Of a stretch of 64,000 bases of DNA, positions 1 to 12,126 are shown in pieces. Origin of the DNA: Papaver somniferum (taxonomy: Eukaryota > Streptophyta > Magnoliopsida > Ranunculales > Papaveraceae); assembly GCF_003573695.1 (NCBI RefSeq), contig NC_039358.1, forward strand, positions 190,316,418 through 190,380,417, read 5' to 3'. Each line of letters opens with the position of its first letter. Position 1 is the stretch's first letter. Below the pieces are notes generated by a model that had not been told where the DNA came from, did no database searches, and saw only the letters and a program-made list of their open reading frames with translations. A program made the position numbers and the translations under genes.

Positions 1-2746
1 CCTCCAACTCGCTACGAATAAGAGCCAAGTCCGTTCGAAGCTGCTCTTCCATAGCACCCAGTTGCTCTTTCCCTTTCAATCTGTCCTTCAAATCCTGAAT
101 CTCTTTATCCTTAGCAGAGATGAGAGACTCATCGGTGCTCAACTCCTCTTCCCGGTGACGAAGCTTGGCCTCAAGCTTAAGGGCTTTGGCCCTGAAAAAC
201 TGGTACAGAGTATGGTTGCAATGCTCACTCCTCATTATCTGATGGAGCAAAGTAGAAGTCAGATTTTACGCTCACGAAAGAGTGATCAATCAGAGATCTA
301 AAGAACATACCTCGAGTACCCGTTGTTGAGGAAAACCATATTGATAGCTATCAGAAATGGCCATCATCTCAGCAACCGATGAAGGAGGATCAACCAGGAA
401 TTTCGAAGAAGAACCCCTTAAATCTTTGTCCCACATTTCTGCAACTCTCCCTTCGGGAGTCATCTTCATCATCTGACGAGTAAAGGCATCAGATTTCTTC
501 TCACCAGGAACCAGCGGTGCAGGGTGGGGCAAGAATATCATCTTGCTCTTCATTATCCAATCATGTATTACATCGTCACCTTCAGGCGTCTGCAACTGAG
601 GAAATTCCTCTGAGGATGAATCGATAATACTACCTTCGACGACAACTCTTTTTCCTGTATCAGGATTACCCGTCACTACAGAAGTTTTCTGAACCTCCTT
701 CTCCTTGCCAGCAAGATCTTCCGCATCTTCACCAACAGAACGGTTCTCCTCCCCAACAGTCTTGTCACCCGTACCCATGGGGTCACCATCCATCCCGTCG
801 CCAAGAACATCCAAATCATCGTTGGGAGAAAGAAGAGAGAAATCCTCTGCCAAATCCATGGCAACGCCCATATAAACCGACCCACCCAAAGAGTAAATCT
901 TTCCAAAAGAAAACTCTCGGGTAGATACAGGCATCGAAGATTGAGGACCCGCTCCATCATTCCTGTGACTAGGAGTGGGGGGAGGACCAAGGCCTCCACC
1001 AGGGGCAACTTCTTGCTGCACACCTCCCCCAACGATATCTTCATGTTCCTTAGCACCATCATCAGGAATAACGTCTTTCTCAGAAGAACCATCACCATCA
1101 TGCTTGGACCCTTCGTGCTCATGGGGGGAAGTACCGGTACGTTCTTCATCATCAGACAAGTCATCCTCAATAAAGTCTTCGTTCACTGGACTATTCACCT
1201 CATCAGGCATTTCCGGCTCTTCAGCAGCAGCGGTAGAGGACTGAACGGGTCCAAGCTTTTTCTTCTTCGTTGCCTAAAAACCAATATGTAGAGAGTCCGA
1301 TGAGTTTTTCTCCTCATTTTGACTAAAATGTCAAATTCAACAGAAAAGGGGCAAATACAGGGACTAACAATAAACCATACCTTGACGGCAGTGGAACTCT
1401 TCAAAGGAAGATCAGAACTCTCCTCCTCATCCATATCAACAACGTCGCAGGCATATTCAAAGTTCATCCCATCAAAGTTTAATCGCCACGGACAGAAATC
1501 ACCATAGCGAGAGGGAGGAGTTTCACGAACCTTACTACCAACAACGGAACGCCAATCACGTGGACCAGGTATCCAACCGTAAGCCCAAGGACCAATAACC
1601 TGAATATTGGTAGCATGCCACTCATAATCATGATCACGTTGAATCCTCTCACGATTAGGAAAAAGCCTCCGCTGGCTTGACTTTTCGGTACCAGGAACGT
1701 ATTTCAGCTTGGTACCACACACTTCGCTTAAAAGACGAACACCGCAACTAGGTGTCGTAATAGTACGAAGACCAACACTCCAAGGCTTGCGGTTCCTCCA
1801 TTAACATAATCTCCGAAGCAGCTATTAAAGTTCTCAGGAGTATACCATCCACGCTCAGCTGGGTTAGGAACATAGCAGGTCATCGTTGTTTGACCCTTGC
1901 TACGGAGATAACATTCCTTGAGTGCACGAAGATAATTCCCGGTCAGCTGCACCACGGAACGACAGTGTGTAGAGGAAGTAGAACCCTCACGATTAGCCAA
2001 GGCATCGTAATAGAAATAATCGCCAGATTTATACAAAGGCAACATCAACCCGGCCTCGAAGGCCCCCACCGTAGTAAGCAGATGATACTCATCGTACATA
2101 TATCTTGATATCATCTCAAAGGTAAGATCATCATCAGGAGCATAAAATCTAACATCAAAGTGTTCGAGTTCGTGTTTCGCTTTAAAAGCCTCGAGATCTA
2201 TGTGCTTGAAAGTTACCTTCTTTCTGGCAATGAAGAGGCTCCGTATCAAGGGAAGGGCCTCGGAATCTTCATTTTGATCTGGAGAAGACCCCTTCTGGGG
2301 ACTTAAGTCCGAAGCTTTTCTCTTAGATGACGGATTCCTGGATGAACCAATCTTTGAAGCGCCTCCTTTAATGATCTTCCCTCTCATCGGAACGGCCGGA
2401 TGGGGGGAGGCATCGTGTTAGGAACAACTGAGCGAAGAGGTTGGATATTCAGTGGCGGCTCAGTGAGACGATGAGAAGTAGGTGGTACCGCTGCTGACCC
2501 AGCCCGTTGGATAGCTGCGGGGCGACTAACAACGTACCTTGACCCTTGAGGGCCCGTCGCTTGATCCCCCTTCTTAACAGAAGAAGTTCTAGAACTTGGG
2601 GCAGAAGAGGTCCTTTGGGCACGAAGATCTGGGTGCGAAGACCTAGATGAACCTCCTTCGGGTTGAGATATATTTGGGTCCCTAGGAGGATTTCCATGAG
2701 GGCTCGGTGGCGGAGTCTGGTAGGGAGCCCGGTGATGATCAGACAT
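1..2746 (-). pseudogene. Antisense multi-exon coiled-coil gene of element A (5' exons only)
   Basis: Opposite in strand to the retrotransposon. The start ATG is at 2746 (MSDHHRAPYQ), followed by a Pro/Ser/Arg-rich N-terminus and then a folded-looking stretch around 2260-1640 with motifs such as FDVRFYAPDD and CFGDYVNG. Intron 1274-1380 has donor AG|GTATGG and acceptor TTTTTAG. Intron 239-310 has donor GAG|GTATGTT and acceptor CCATCAG. The exon between them is highly acidic, and the exon below 238 begins a Lys/Glu-rich coiled coil. Compared with the B copy it has small indels near 2395 and 1800 that break the frame, so it is decayed. I do not recognise the protein. It occupies the place of the antisense ORFs known in Tat/Grande-type elements. 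Confidence 0.7.
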
Positions 2747-2939
2747 ATCTGCACGTAGAAGGCATGAAAACAACGCGAAGAATTAACAAAAGAAACTATA
2801 AGGATCAAAAAGTGCAACTTTTCAAGTTTTGTGAACTCATCATGAACATTAGTTGAAAACCCTAAAAGAGAGTATCTAGCGGAGAACCCTAGGTAGGTTG
2901 CAAACGAAAGAAGTAAATCCACAGAGCAAGAATTTTATA

Positions 2940-3005
2940 GGTTTAGTGATGAAGAACAGGGGAAAGTATATATACTTTCGTATAATCGTTCTTCATCACT
3001 AAACC
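2940..3005. repeat. Inverted repeat with central TATA palindrome (A copy)
   Basis: A perfect 18-bp inverted repeat: GGTTTAGTGATGAAGAAC at 2940-2957 pairs with its complement at 2988-3005. The loop contains the palindrome AAAGTATATATACTTT. It lies about 200 bp upstream of the antisense gene's ATG, so the TATATA could serve as that gene's promoter (inference). It is repeated in element B. Confidence 0.75.
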
Positions 3006-3466
3006 AATAATATAGCAGCAGAAAAGCAAAAAAACGTAACTGAAAGAAGAGGACAAAACCCCGTACCTGCGATTCAAGCTTACAGAGGCGAGTAAGTAAG
3101 GTAGCGACAAGCAGACAAAACTCCGAAAAATCCTAGGATATCCTGCTCCTTGCAGCACCAGCAGTAAAGAACTAAATAACAAAAGAAAAGAATAGAAGAA
3201 GAGGATGAAGAGTCAGAGAGTTGAAGACTGACAGAAGAAAGAGAGAGTGAAAGAGAATGTATATTTATTTCAAAATTAACTCTCTCCCACCATTTATAGC
3301 ACCAGGAATATTGAGAACAACCCAAGAATTGAGAAGAAGTTATTGCAAGGGCGTGGGGAACGTGCCCTAAAATCCAGGGGAAGTTATTGAAGAGAGATGG
3401 GAGGACTATGACGACAGTTATCTTCAAACCTTGACTAAAACCCACATTAGAATAAACGGGGCAAAT
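3006..3466. other. Non-coding tail of element A before its 3' LTR
   Basis: No credible gene is seen. It is purine-rich on the + strand up to about 3260, then ordinary sequence ending in the likely polypurine tract at 3451-3466. Confidence 0.6.
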
Positions 3467-3894
3467 TGTATGCACATAATCCATCTCTCGACACGTGTCC
3501 AAAGATCTACATGTGGAAGGCATGCGGACCACTATACCAAGGGGCACTGAAACTACGAACCACCGAGAAGTAGGTAAAGATGCCCTAAACGTTACTTTAC
3601 CCAATATCAAGTATAACTCAAAGATCGACGGTAGGGGTTAAACATACTGACATGGGTGTGATGGGACCTGCAGACAGCTGACTGTCGCATGCAGACGACC
3701 CAACCACCCACATTAAATGCGCTAACAATAGGGTACATGTCAAGATATCTAAGGAAGAGAAGGCATCGATCCAGCGGTATCAACAACATTCGCTGGGGGC
3801 ATCGGTTCGGAACGAAGACACCAGCGGGATTGGCACAGAGAACAAGAAGATAAGATTTCAACGGTCTCTGACAAGAGACCCCGCATATTTTCCC

Positions 3895-3902
3895 TATAAA
3901 TA
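3895..3902 (+). promoter_or_regulatory. LTR core promoter TATA box
   Basis: TATAAATA inside ccctataaatacc, preceded about 25 bp upstream by a perfect 7-bp stem hairpin. It is identical in all eight LTRs of the family in this window. This is the expected position of the U3/R boundary (inference). Confidence 0.7.
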
Positions 3903-4212
3903 CCCTCCTCCTCTGAGAGAGAAGGGGACGACCAATCTGTAAGAGTGGAGGGAGAACTAGGAGAGAGAAATAGGAAGAGTATGATTTCCATTTCCTCCAT
4001 TATTGTATTTCACTTAAAGTCATTCGACTTCATATGTAACCCTTCAACGCATAGTGAAACTCAACACCCCGTGGATGTAGGCCTTAGTGCTGAACCACGT
4101 AAATCTCTGTGTTATTTACATTTCAGCATCGTATTTACATTTTATTACTTATATCTGGATCGTCATGCTTCGTAACCCTGTGGGATGATTGATCTAACTT
4201 AATCTCGACTAG

Positions 4213-4252
4213 ACAATGACGAGTCCGAAGACTCTGAGTCGATGAGTCATCG
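4213..4252 (+). promoter_or_regulatory. Invariant bZIP-like palindromic block in LTR
   Basis: Contains TGACGAG, the hairpin GAGTC-cgaa-GACTC and the palindrome TGAGTCA, which matches the GCN4/AP-1 type bZIP core. The block is the same in all eight LTRs while nearby sequence varies. Binding is inference. A ribozyme reading was considered and rejected. Confidence 0.45.
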
Positions 4253-4357
4253 TGTTTATGCTATTTATAACCGCCATATTGTGTATAACGTCTTTCATTT
4301 ATGAATGCGAACATTGTTTGTGGACACGTGGATGCCTTCGTGATTTATGTGTTCACA

Positions 4358-5402
4358 ATGTCATCAAACTTCTTCTTTTTCTTGGATCGTAACACTTCAA
4401 AATTCCTAAAGAACCGGAAAAAAACAAAAACAAAAACAAAGCATAATGATATGAAAATTAACAAGAAACTAATGAATTAGAGTATCAAACTAGTGCAGTT
4501 AATGCACTTATCAGCATCAAAGACGATGGCATCAAAGATACCAAATTTATGGTTGGTGTCGTTGCAAAGCGCCTGCCAGTGTTTCCAGTTGCTAACGGAC
4601 GTTGGAACCATTAATTAGTGGTTGATGGTATCATCAGTCACAATGTTTTCAATGCTTTACTTTAGCATCAACCTATTGGTGCCAGCGTCCAAGTGTCAAA
4701 ACCAGTTGATGCTAGCATCAAAATTGTTGGTGTCAACGCTGCAAAAGTCGAAATTGGCAATAAAAAAAAAGAAGCAAACACTAACGCCAGCATCAAGTTC
4801 CAGTTGCCAATATTGCTAGCATCTTGAAATGTTGGCGCTATCAACAAGCAAGCTTGATGCCACGTTAGCCTCTAGTGCCAAGCCTTCAATTCTTAATAGC
4901 ATGTCGTAGTCCGCATCGTTGTAATGGTCACTTTGGAATGTGATTGGTACAATTGTCATTTAAATTCACCCATCGATGTTATCTGTGATTGATCATGTTT
5001 ACCATGTAGTTGTGGCGTACATGTTTTTATATTTCTCCTCCAACGATTAGGTTTTGTACCAGGTTCTTAAGGTGAAGGCAGACACCAGTGGTATTTTGAG
5101 TTTTGATGGAATGCGCAGTAGATTAGTCCCGGTGCCTACCAATTATGTTGCTTATTTCTTGGTTGCGAGGTTGGTATGGGGTTCAATGTTGCTGATTTTC
5201 CCGAACTAAACATGTAATGGAACGGTAACTAGAATTTATTCTCGATTGCTTGGTATTTGGTGCGGATTTATGATCGATATACCAGAGACCGTGGAATTCC
5301 ATGAACTATTCTCCTGGTGTCATCTTAATATTGTTGAATTGCAGTGTGACCATTAGGTTTTCCTGCTTTTTACTCTGGAGGATCCGGAGTTGATGTTACT
5401 GG
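4358..5402. repeat. Array spacer 1 (trapped target DNA)
   Basis: Non-LTR segment of about 1,045 bp. It has an A-rich (CAAAAA)n-like tract near 4420, many GCATCAA / TTGGTG motifs at 4510-4810, and an open stretch at 5051-5206 (stop to stop) that begins after a plausible splice acceptor TTTTGTACCAG. No known domain is recognised. It contains no PBS or PPT, so it is not retrotransposon internal sequence. Confidence 0.8.
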
Positions 5403-6297
5403 GGTATGCACACAATCCATCTCTCGACACGTGTCCAAAGATCTACACGTGGAAGGCATGCGGACCACTATACCAAGGGGCACTGAAATTACGAACCACC
5501 GAGAAGTAGGGAAAGATGACCTAAACGTTACTTTACCCAATATCAAGGATAACTCAAAGATCGACGGTAGGGGTTAAACATACTGACATGGGTGTGATGG
5601 GACCTGCAGACAGCTGACTGTCGCATGCAGACGACCCAACCACCCACATTAAATGCCCTAACCATAGGGTACGTGTCAAGATATCTAAGGAAGAGAAGGC
5701 ATCGATCCAGCGGTATCAACAACAGTCGCTGGGGGCATCGGTTCGGAATGAAGACACCAGCGGGATTGACACAGAGAACAAGAAGATAAGATTTCAACGG
5801 TCTCTGACAAGAGACCCCGCATATTTTCCCTATAAATACCCTCCTCCTCTGAGAGAGAAGGGGACGACCAATATGTAAGAGTGGAGGGAGAACTATGAGA
5901 GAGAAATAGGAAGAGTAAGTATGATTTCTATTTCCTCCATTATTTTATTTCACTTAAAGTCATTCGATTTGATATGTAACCCTTCAACGCATAGTGAAAC
6001 TCAACACCCCGTGGATGTAGGCCTTAGTGCTGAACCACGTAAATCTCTGTGTTATTTACATTTCAGCATCGTATTTACATTTTATTACTTATATCTGGAT
6101 CGTCATGCTTCGTAACCCTGTGGGATGATTGATCTAACTTAATCTCGACTAGACAATGACGAGTCCGAAGACTCTGAGTCGATGAGTCATCGTGTTTATG
6201 CTATTTATAACCGTCATATTGTGTATAACGTCTTTCATTTATGAATGCGAACATTGTTTGTGGACACGTGGATGCCTTCGTGATTTATGTGTACACA
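5403..6297 (+). mobile_element. LTR 2 of array
   Basis: 895 bp. The first base pair of the LTR is GG instead of TG (context ctggGGTATGCACAC), a change shared with copies 3-6 but not with 1 or 7. It ends GTACACA. Confidence 0.88.
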
Positions 6298-7345
6298 ATG
6301 TCATCACAAACTTCTTCTTTTTTCTTGGATCGTAACACTTCAAAATTCCTAAAGAACCGGAAAAAAACAAAAACAAAAACAAAGCATAATGATATGAAAA
6401 TTAACAAGAAACTAATGAATTAGAGTATCAAACTAGTGCAGTTAATGCACTTATCAGCATCAAAGGCGATGGCATCAAAGATACCAAATTTATGGTTGGT
6501 GTCGTTGCAAAGCGCCTGCCAGTGTTTCCAGTTGCTAACGGACGTTGGAACCATTAATTAGTGGTTGATGGTATCATCAGTCACAATGTTTTCAATGCTT
6601 TACTTTAGCATCAACCTATTGGTGCCAGCATCCAACTGTCAAAACCAGTTGATGCTAGCATCAAAATTGTTGGTGTCAACGCTGCAAAAGTCGAAATTGG
6701 CAATAAAAAAAAAGAAGCAAACACTAACGCCAGCATCAAGTTCTAGTTGCCAATATTGCTAGCATCTTGAAATGTTGGCGCTATCAACAAGCAAGCTTGA
6801 TGCCACGTTAGCCTCTAGTGCCAAGCCTTCAATTCTTAATAGCATGTCGTAGTCCGCATCGTTGTAATGGTCACTTTGGAATGTGATTGGTACAATTGTC
6901 ATTTAAATTCACCCATCGATGTTATCTGCGATTGATCATGTTTACCATGTAGTTGTGGCGTACATGTTTTTATATTTCTCCTCCAACGATTAGGTTTTGT
7001 ACCAGGTTCTTAAGGTGAAGGCAGACACCAGTGGTATTTTGAGTTTTGATGGAATGCGCAGTAGATTAGTCCCGGTGCCTACCAATTATGTTGCTTCTTT
7101 CTTGGTTGCGAGGTTGGTATGGTGTTCAATGTTGCTGATTTTCCCGAACTAAACATGTAATGGAACGGTAACTAGAATTTATTCTCGATTGCTTGGTATT
7201 TGGTGCGGATTTATGATCGATATACCAGAGACCGTGGAATTCCATGAACTATTCTCCTGGTGTCATCTTAATATTGTTGAATTGCAGTGTGACCATTAGG
7301 TTTTCCTGCTTTTTACTCTGGAGGATCCGGAGTTGATGTTACTGG
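6298..7345. repeat. Array spacer 2
   Basis: Near-identical to spacer 1, with a few substitutions (for example near 7085 and 7120). Confidence 0.85.
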
Positions 7346-8240
7346 GGTATGCACACAATCCATCTCTCGACACGTGTCCAAAAATCTACACGTGGAAGGC
7401 ATGCAGACCACTATACCAAGGGGCACTGAAATTACGAACCACCGAGAAGTAGGGAAAGATGACCTAAACGTTACTTTACCCAATATCAAGGATAACCCAA
7501 AGATCGACGGTAGGGGTTAAACATACTGACATGGGTGTGATGGGACCTGCAGACAGCTGACTGTCGCATGCAGACGACCCAACCACCCACATTAAATTCC
7601 CTAACCATAGGGTACGTGTCAAGATATCTAAGGAAGAGAAGGCATCGATCCAGCGGTATCAACAACAGTCGCTGGGGGCATCGGTTCGGAATGAAGACAC
7701 CAGCGGGATTGACACAGAGAACAAGAAGATAAGATTTCAACGGTCTCTGACAAGAGACCCCGCATATTTTCCCTATAAATACCCTCCTCCTCTGAGAGAG
7801 AAGGGGACGACCAATATGTAAGAGTGGAGGGAGAACTAGGAGAGAGAAATAGGAAGAGTAAGTATGATTTCCATTTCCTCCATTATTGTATTTCACTTAA
7901 AGTCATTCGACTTCATATGTAACCCTTCAACGCATAGTGAAACTCAACACCCCGTGGATGTAGGCCTTAGTGCTGAACCACGTAAATCTCTGTGTTATTT
8001 ACATTTCAGCATCGTATTTACATTTTATTACTTATATCTGGATCGTCATGCTTCGTAACCCTGTGGGATGATTGATCTAACTTAATCTCGACTAGACAAT
8101 GACGAGTCCGAAGACTCTGAGTCGATGAGTCATCGTGTTTATGCTATTTATAACCGTCATATTGTGTATAACGTCTTTCATTTATGAATGCGAACATTGT
8201 TTGTGGACACGTGGATGCCTTCGTGATTTATGTGTACACA
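7346..8240 (+). mobile_element. LTR 3 of array
   Basis: 895 bp. It shares private variants with LTR 4 (ccaaaaatctacacg, gcatgcagacc, cgtaacattt just downstream). Confidence 0.88.
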
Positions 8241-9288
8241 ATGTCATCACAAACTTCTTCTTTTTTCTTGGATCGTAACATTTCAAAATTCCTAAAGAAC
8301 CGGAAAAAAACAAAAACAAAAACAAAGCATAATGATATGAAAATTAACAAGAAACTAATGAATTAGAGTATCAAACTAGTGCAGTTAATGCACTTATCAG
8401 CATCAAAGACGATGGCATCAAAGATACCAAATTTATGGTTGGTGTCGTTGCAAAGCGCCTGCCAGTGTTTCCAGTTGCTAACGGACGTTGGAACCATTAA
8501 TTAGTGGTTGATGGTATCATCAGTCACAATTTTTTCAATGCTTTACTTTACCATCAACCTATTGGTGCCAGCGTCCAAGTGTCAAAACCAGTTGATGCTA
8601 GCATCAAAATTGTTGGTGTCAACGCTGCAAAAGTCGAAATTGGCAATAAAAAAAAAGAAGCAAACACTAACGCCAGCATCAAGTTACAGTTGCCAATATT
8701 GCTAGCATCTTGAAATGTTGGCGCTATCAACAAGCAAGCTTGATACCACGTTAGCCTCTAGTGCCAAGCCTTCAATTCTTAATAGCATGTCGTAGTCCGC
8801 ATCGTTGTAATGGTCACTTTGGAATGTGATTGGTACAATTGTCATTTAAATTCACCCATCGATGTTATCTGTGATTGATCATGTTTACCATGTAGTTGTG
8901 GCGTACATGTTTTTATATTTATCCTCCAACGATTAGGTTTTGTACCAGGTTCTTAAGGTGAAGGCAGACACCAGTGGTATTTTGAGTTTTGATGGAATGC
9001 GCAGTAGATTAGTCCCGGTGCCTACCAATTATGTTGCTTCTTTCTTGGTTGCGAGGTTGGTATGGGGTTCAATGTTGCTGATTTTCCCGAACTAAACATG
9101 TAATGGAACGGTAACTAGAATTTATTCTCGATTGCTTGGTATTTGGTGCGGATTTATGATCGATATACCAGAGACCGTGGAATTCCATGAACTATTCTCC
9201 TGGTGTCATCTTAATATTGTTGAATTGCAGTGTGACCATTAGGTTTTCCTGCTTTTTACTCTGGAGGATCCGGAGTTGATGTTACTGG
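8241..9288. repeat. Array spacer 3
   Basis: Apparently identical to spacer 4, including the private variants atttatcc and ttgatacc. Confidence 0.85.
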
Positions 9289-10183
9289 GGTATGCACACA
9301 ATCCATCTCTCGACACGTGTCCAAAAATCTACACGTGGAAGGCATGCAGACCACTATACCAAGGGGCACTGAAATTACGAACCACCGAGAAGTAGGGAAA
9401 GATGACCTAAACGTTACTTTACCCAATATCAAGGATAACCCAAAGATCGACGGTAGGGGTTAAACATACTGACATGGGTGTGATGGGACCTGCAGACAGC
9501 TGACTGTCGCATGCAGACGACCCAACCACCCACATTAAATTCCCTAACCATAGGGTACGTGTCAAGATATCTAAGGAAGAGAAGGCATCGATCCAGCGGT
9601 ATCAACAACAGTCGCTGGGGGCATCGGTTCGGAATGAAGACACCAGCGGGATTGACACAGAGAACAAGAAGATAAGATTTCAACGGTCTCTGACAAGAGA
9701 CCCCGCATATTTTCCCTATAAATACCCTCCTCCTCTGAGAGAGAAGGGGACGACCAATATGTAAGAGTGGAGGGAGAACTAGGAGAGAGAAATAGGAAGA
9801 GTAAGTATGATTTCCATTTCCTCCATTATTGTATTTCACTTAAAGTCATTCGACTTCATATGTAACCCTTCAACGCATAGTGAAACTCAACACCCCGTGG
9901 ATGTAGGCCTTAGTGCTGAACCACGTAAATCTCTGTGTTATTTACATTTCAGCATCGTATTTACATTTTATTACTTATATCTGGATCGTCATGCTTCGTA
10001 ACCCTGTGGGATGATTGATCTAACTTAATCTCGACTAGACAATGACGAGTCCGAAGACTCTGAGTCGATGAGTCATCGTGTTTATGCTATTTATAACCGT
10101 CATATTGTGTATAACGTCTTTCATTTATGAATGCGAACATTGTTTGTGGACACGTGGATGCCTTCGTGATTTATGTGTACACA
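9289..10183 (+). mobile_element. LTR 4 of array
   Basis: 895 bp. I see no difference from LTR 3. Confidence 0.88.
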
Positions 10184-11231
10184 ATGTCATCACAAACTTC
10201 TTCTTTTTTCTTGGATCGTAACATTTCAAAATTCCTAAAGAACCGGAAAAAAACAAAAACAAAAACAAAGCATAATGATATGAAAATTAACAAGAAACTA
10301 ATGAATTAGAGTATCAAACTAGTGCAGTTAATGCACTTATCAGCATCAAAGACGATGGCATCAAAGATACCAAATTTATGGTTGGTGTCGTTGCAAAGCG
10401 CCTGCCAGTGTTTCCAGTTGCTAACGGACGTTGGAACCATTAATTAGTGGTTGATGGTATCATCAGTCACAATTTTTTCAATGCTTTACTTTACCATCAA
10501 CCTATTGGTGCCAGCGTCCAAGTGTCAAAACCAGTTGATGCTAGCATCAAAATTGTTGGTGTCAACGCTGCAAAAGTCGAAATTGGCAATAAAAAAAAAG
10601 AAGCAAACACTAACGCCAGCATCAAGTTACAGTTGCCAATATTGCTAGCATCTTGAAATGTTGGCGCTATCAACAAGCAAGCTTGATACCACGTTAGCCT
10701 CTAGTGCCAAGCCTTCAATTCTTAATAGCATGTCGTAGTCCGCATCGTTGTAATGGTCACTTTGGAATGTGATTGGTACAATTGTCATTTAAATTCACCC
10801 ATCGATGTTATCTGTGATTGATCATGTTTACCATGTAGTTGTGGCGTACATGTTTTTATATTTATCCTCCAACGATTAGGTTTTGTACCAGGTTCTTAAG
10901 GTGAAGGCAGACACCAGTGGTATTTTGAGTTTTGATGGAATGCGCAGTAGATTAGTCCCGGTGCCTACCAATTATGTTGCTTCTTTCTTGGTTGCGAGGT
11001 TGGTATGGGGTTCAATGTTGCTGATTTTCCCGAACTAAACATGTAATGGAACGGTAACTAGAATTTATTCTCGATTGCTTGGTATTTGGTGCGGATTTAT
11101 GATCGATATACCAGAGACCGTGGAATTCCATGAACTATTCTCCTGGTGTCATCTTAATATTGTTGAATTGCAGTGTGACCATTAGGTTTTCCTGCTTTTT
11201 ACTCTGGAGGATCCGGAGTTGATGTTACTGG
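10184..11231. repeat. Array spacer 4
   Basis: I see no difference from spacer 3, so the 1,943-bp unit was duplicated very recently. Confidence 0.85.
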
Positions 11232-12126
11232 GGTATGCACAAAATCCATCTCTCGACACGTGTCCAAAGATCTACACGTGGAAGGCATGCGGACCACTAT
11301 ACCAAGGGGCACTGAAATTACGAACCACCGAGAAGTAGGGAAAGATGCCCTAAACGTTACTTTACCCAATATCAAGGATAACTCAAAGATCGACGGTAGG
11401 GGTTAAACATACTGACATGGGTGTGATGGGACCTGCAGACAGCTGACTGTCGCATGCAGACGACCCAACCACCCACATTAAATGCCCTAACCATAGGGTA
11501 CATGTCAAGATATCTAAGGAAGAGAAGGCATCGATCCAGCGGTATCAACAACAGTCGCTGGGGGCATCGGTTCGGAACGAAGACACCAGCGGGATTGGCA
11601 CAGAGAACAAGAAGATAAGATTTCAACGGTCTCTGACAAGAGACCCCGCATATTTTCCCTATAAATACCCTCCTCCTCTGAGAGAGAAGGGGACGACCAA
11701 TCTGTAAGAGTGGAGGGAGAACTAGGAGAGAGAAATAGGAAGAGTAAGTATGATTTCCATTTCCTCCATTATTGTATTTCACTTAAAGTCATTCGACTTC
11801 ATATGTAACCCTTCAACGCATAGTGAAACTCAACACCCCGTGGATGTAGGCCTTAGTGCTGAACCACGTAAATCTCTGTGTTATTTACATTTCAGCATCG
11901 TATTTACATTTTATTACTTATATCTGGATCGTCATGCTTCGTAACCCTGTGGGATGATTGATCTAACTTAATCTCGACTAGACAATGACGAGTCCGAAGA
12001 CTCTGAGTCGATGAGTCATCGTGTTTATGCTATTTATAACCGTCATATTGTGTATAACGTCTTTCATTTATGAATGTGAACATTGTTTGTGGACACGTGG
12101 ATGCCTTCGTGATTTATGTGTTCACA
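11232..12126 (+). mobile_element. LTR 5 of array
   Basis: 895 bp. Private variant cacaaaatcc near its start. Ends GTTCACA like LTRs 1, 6 and 7. Confidence 0.88.

Larger units (their letters stand above)
1..3466 (+). mobile_element. Tat-type gypsy element A, 3' internal region (truncated by window start)
   Basis: Collinear along its whole length with 24791-28098 of element B and in the same orientation relative to the following LTR. It is therefore the region between integrase and 3' LTR of a second family member whose gag-pol and 5' LTR lie before the window. It carries the antisense gene described separately. The bases just before the LTR (3451-3466, aataaacggggcaaat) are the likely polypurine tract. 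Element B has lost the corresponding ~300 bases, so A preserves the intact junction. Confidence 0.85.
3467..4357 (+). mobile_element. LTR 1 of array (3' LTR of element A)
   Basis: Begins TGTATGCAC and ends TTCACA, 891 bp. It contains G-box cores (CACGTG) near its start, the short hairpin GGTCTCT-gaca-AGAGACC at 3863, a TATA box TATAAATA at 3895-3902 and a bZIP-like block at 4213-4252. It lacks the 4-bp agta duplication present in the other copies near 3980. Confidence 0.9.

Noticed and set aside
4213..4252. Possible hammerhead ribozyme in the LTR (TGACGAGTCCGAAGACTC, GATGAGTC)
   Set aside because: It resembles parts of a hammerhead core, and retrozymes exist in plants, but neither strand has CUGANGA followed by a stem and GAAA with a matching cleavage site. 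The stems present fit a simple hairpin.
4504..4819. Repeated small + strand frames in the spacer (65-69 codons, 151 in spacer 5)
   Set aside because: Low-complexity motif repetition keeps frames open. No domain is seen, and they are shared only through array duplication.
7486..7896. 136-codon minus-strand frame found in most array LTRs
   Set aside because: It is conserved only because the LTR is repeated. It covers the promoter region in antisense and has no start context, domain or conserved frame in LTRs 1 and 2.
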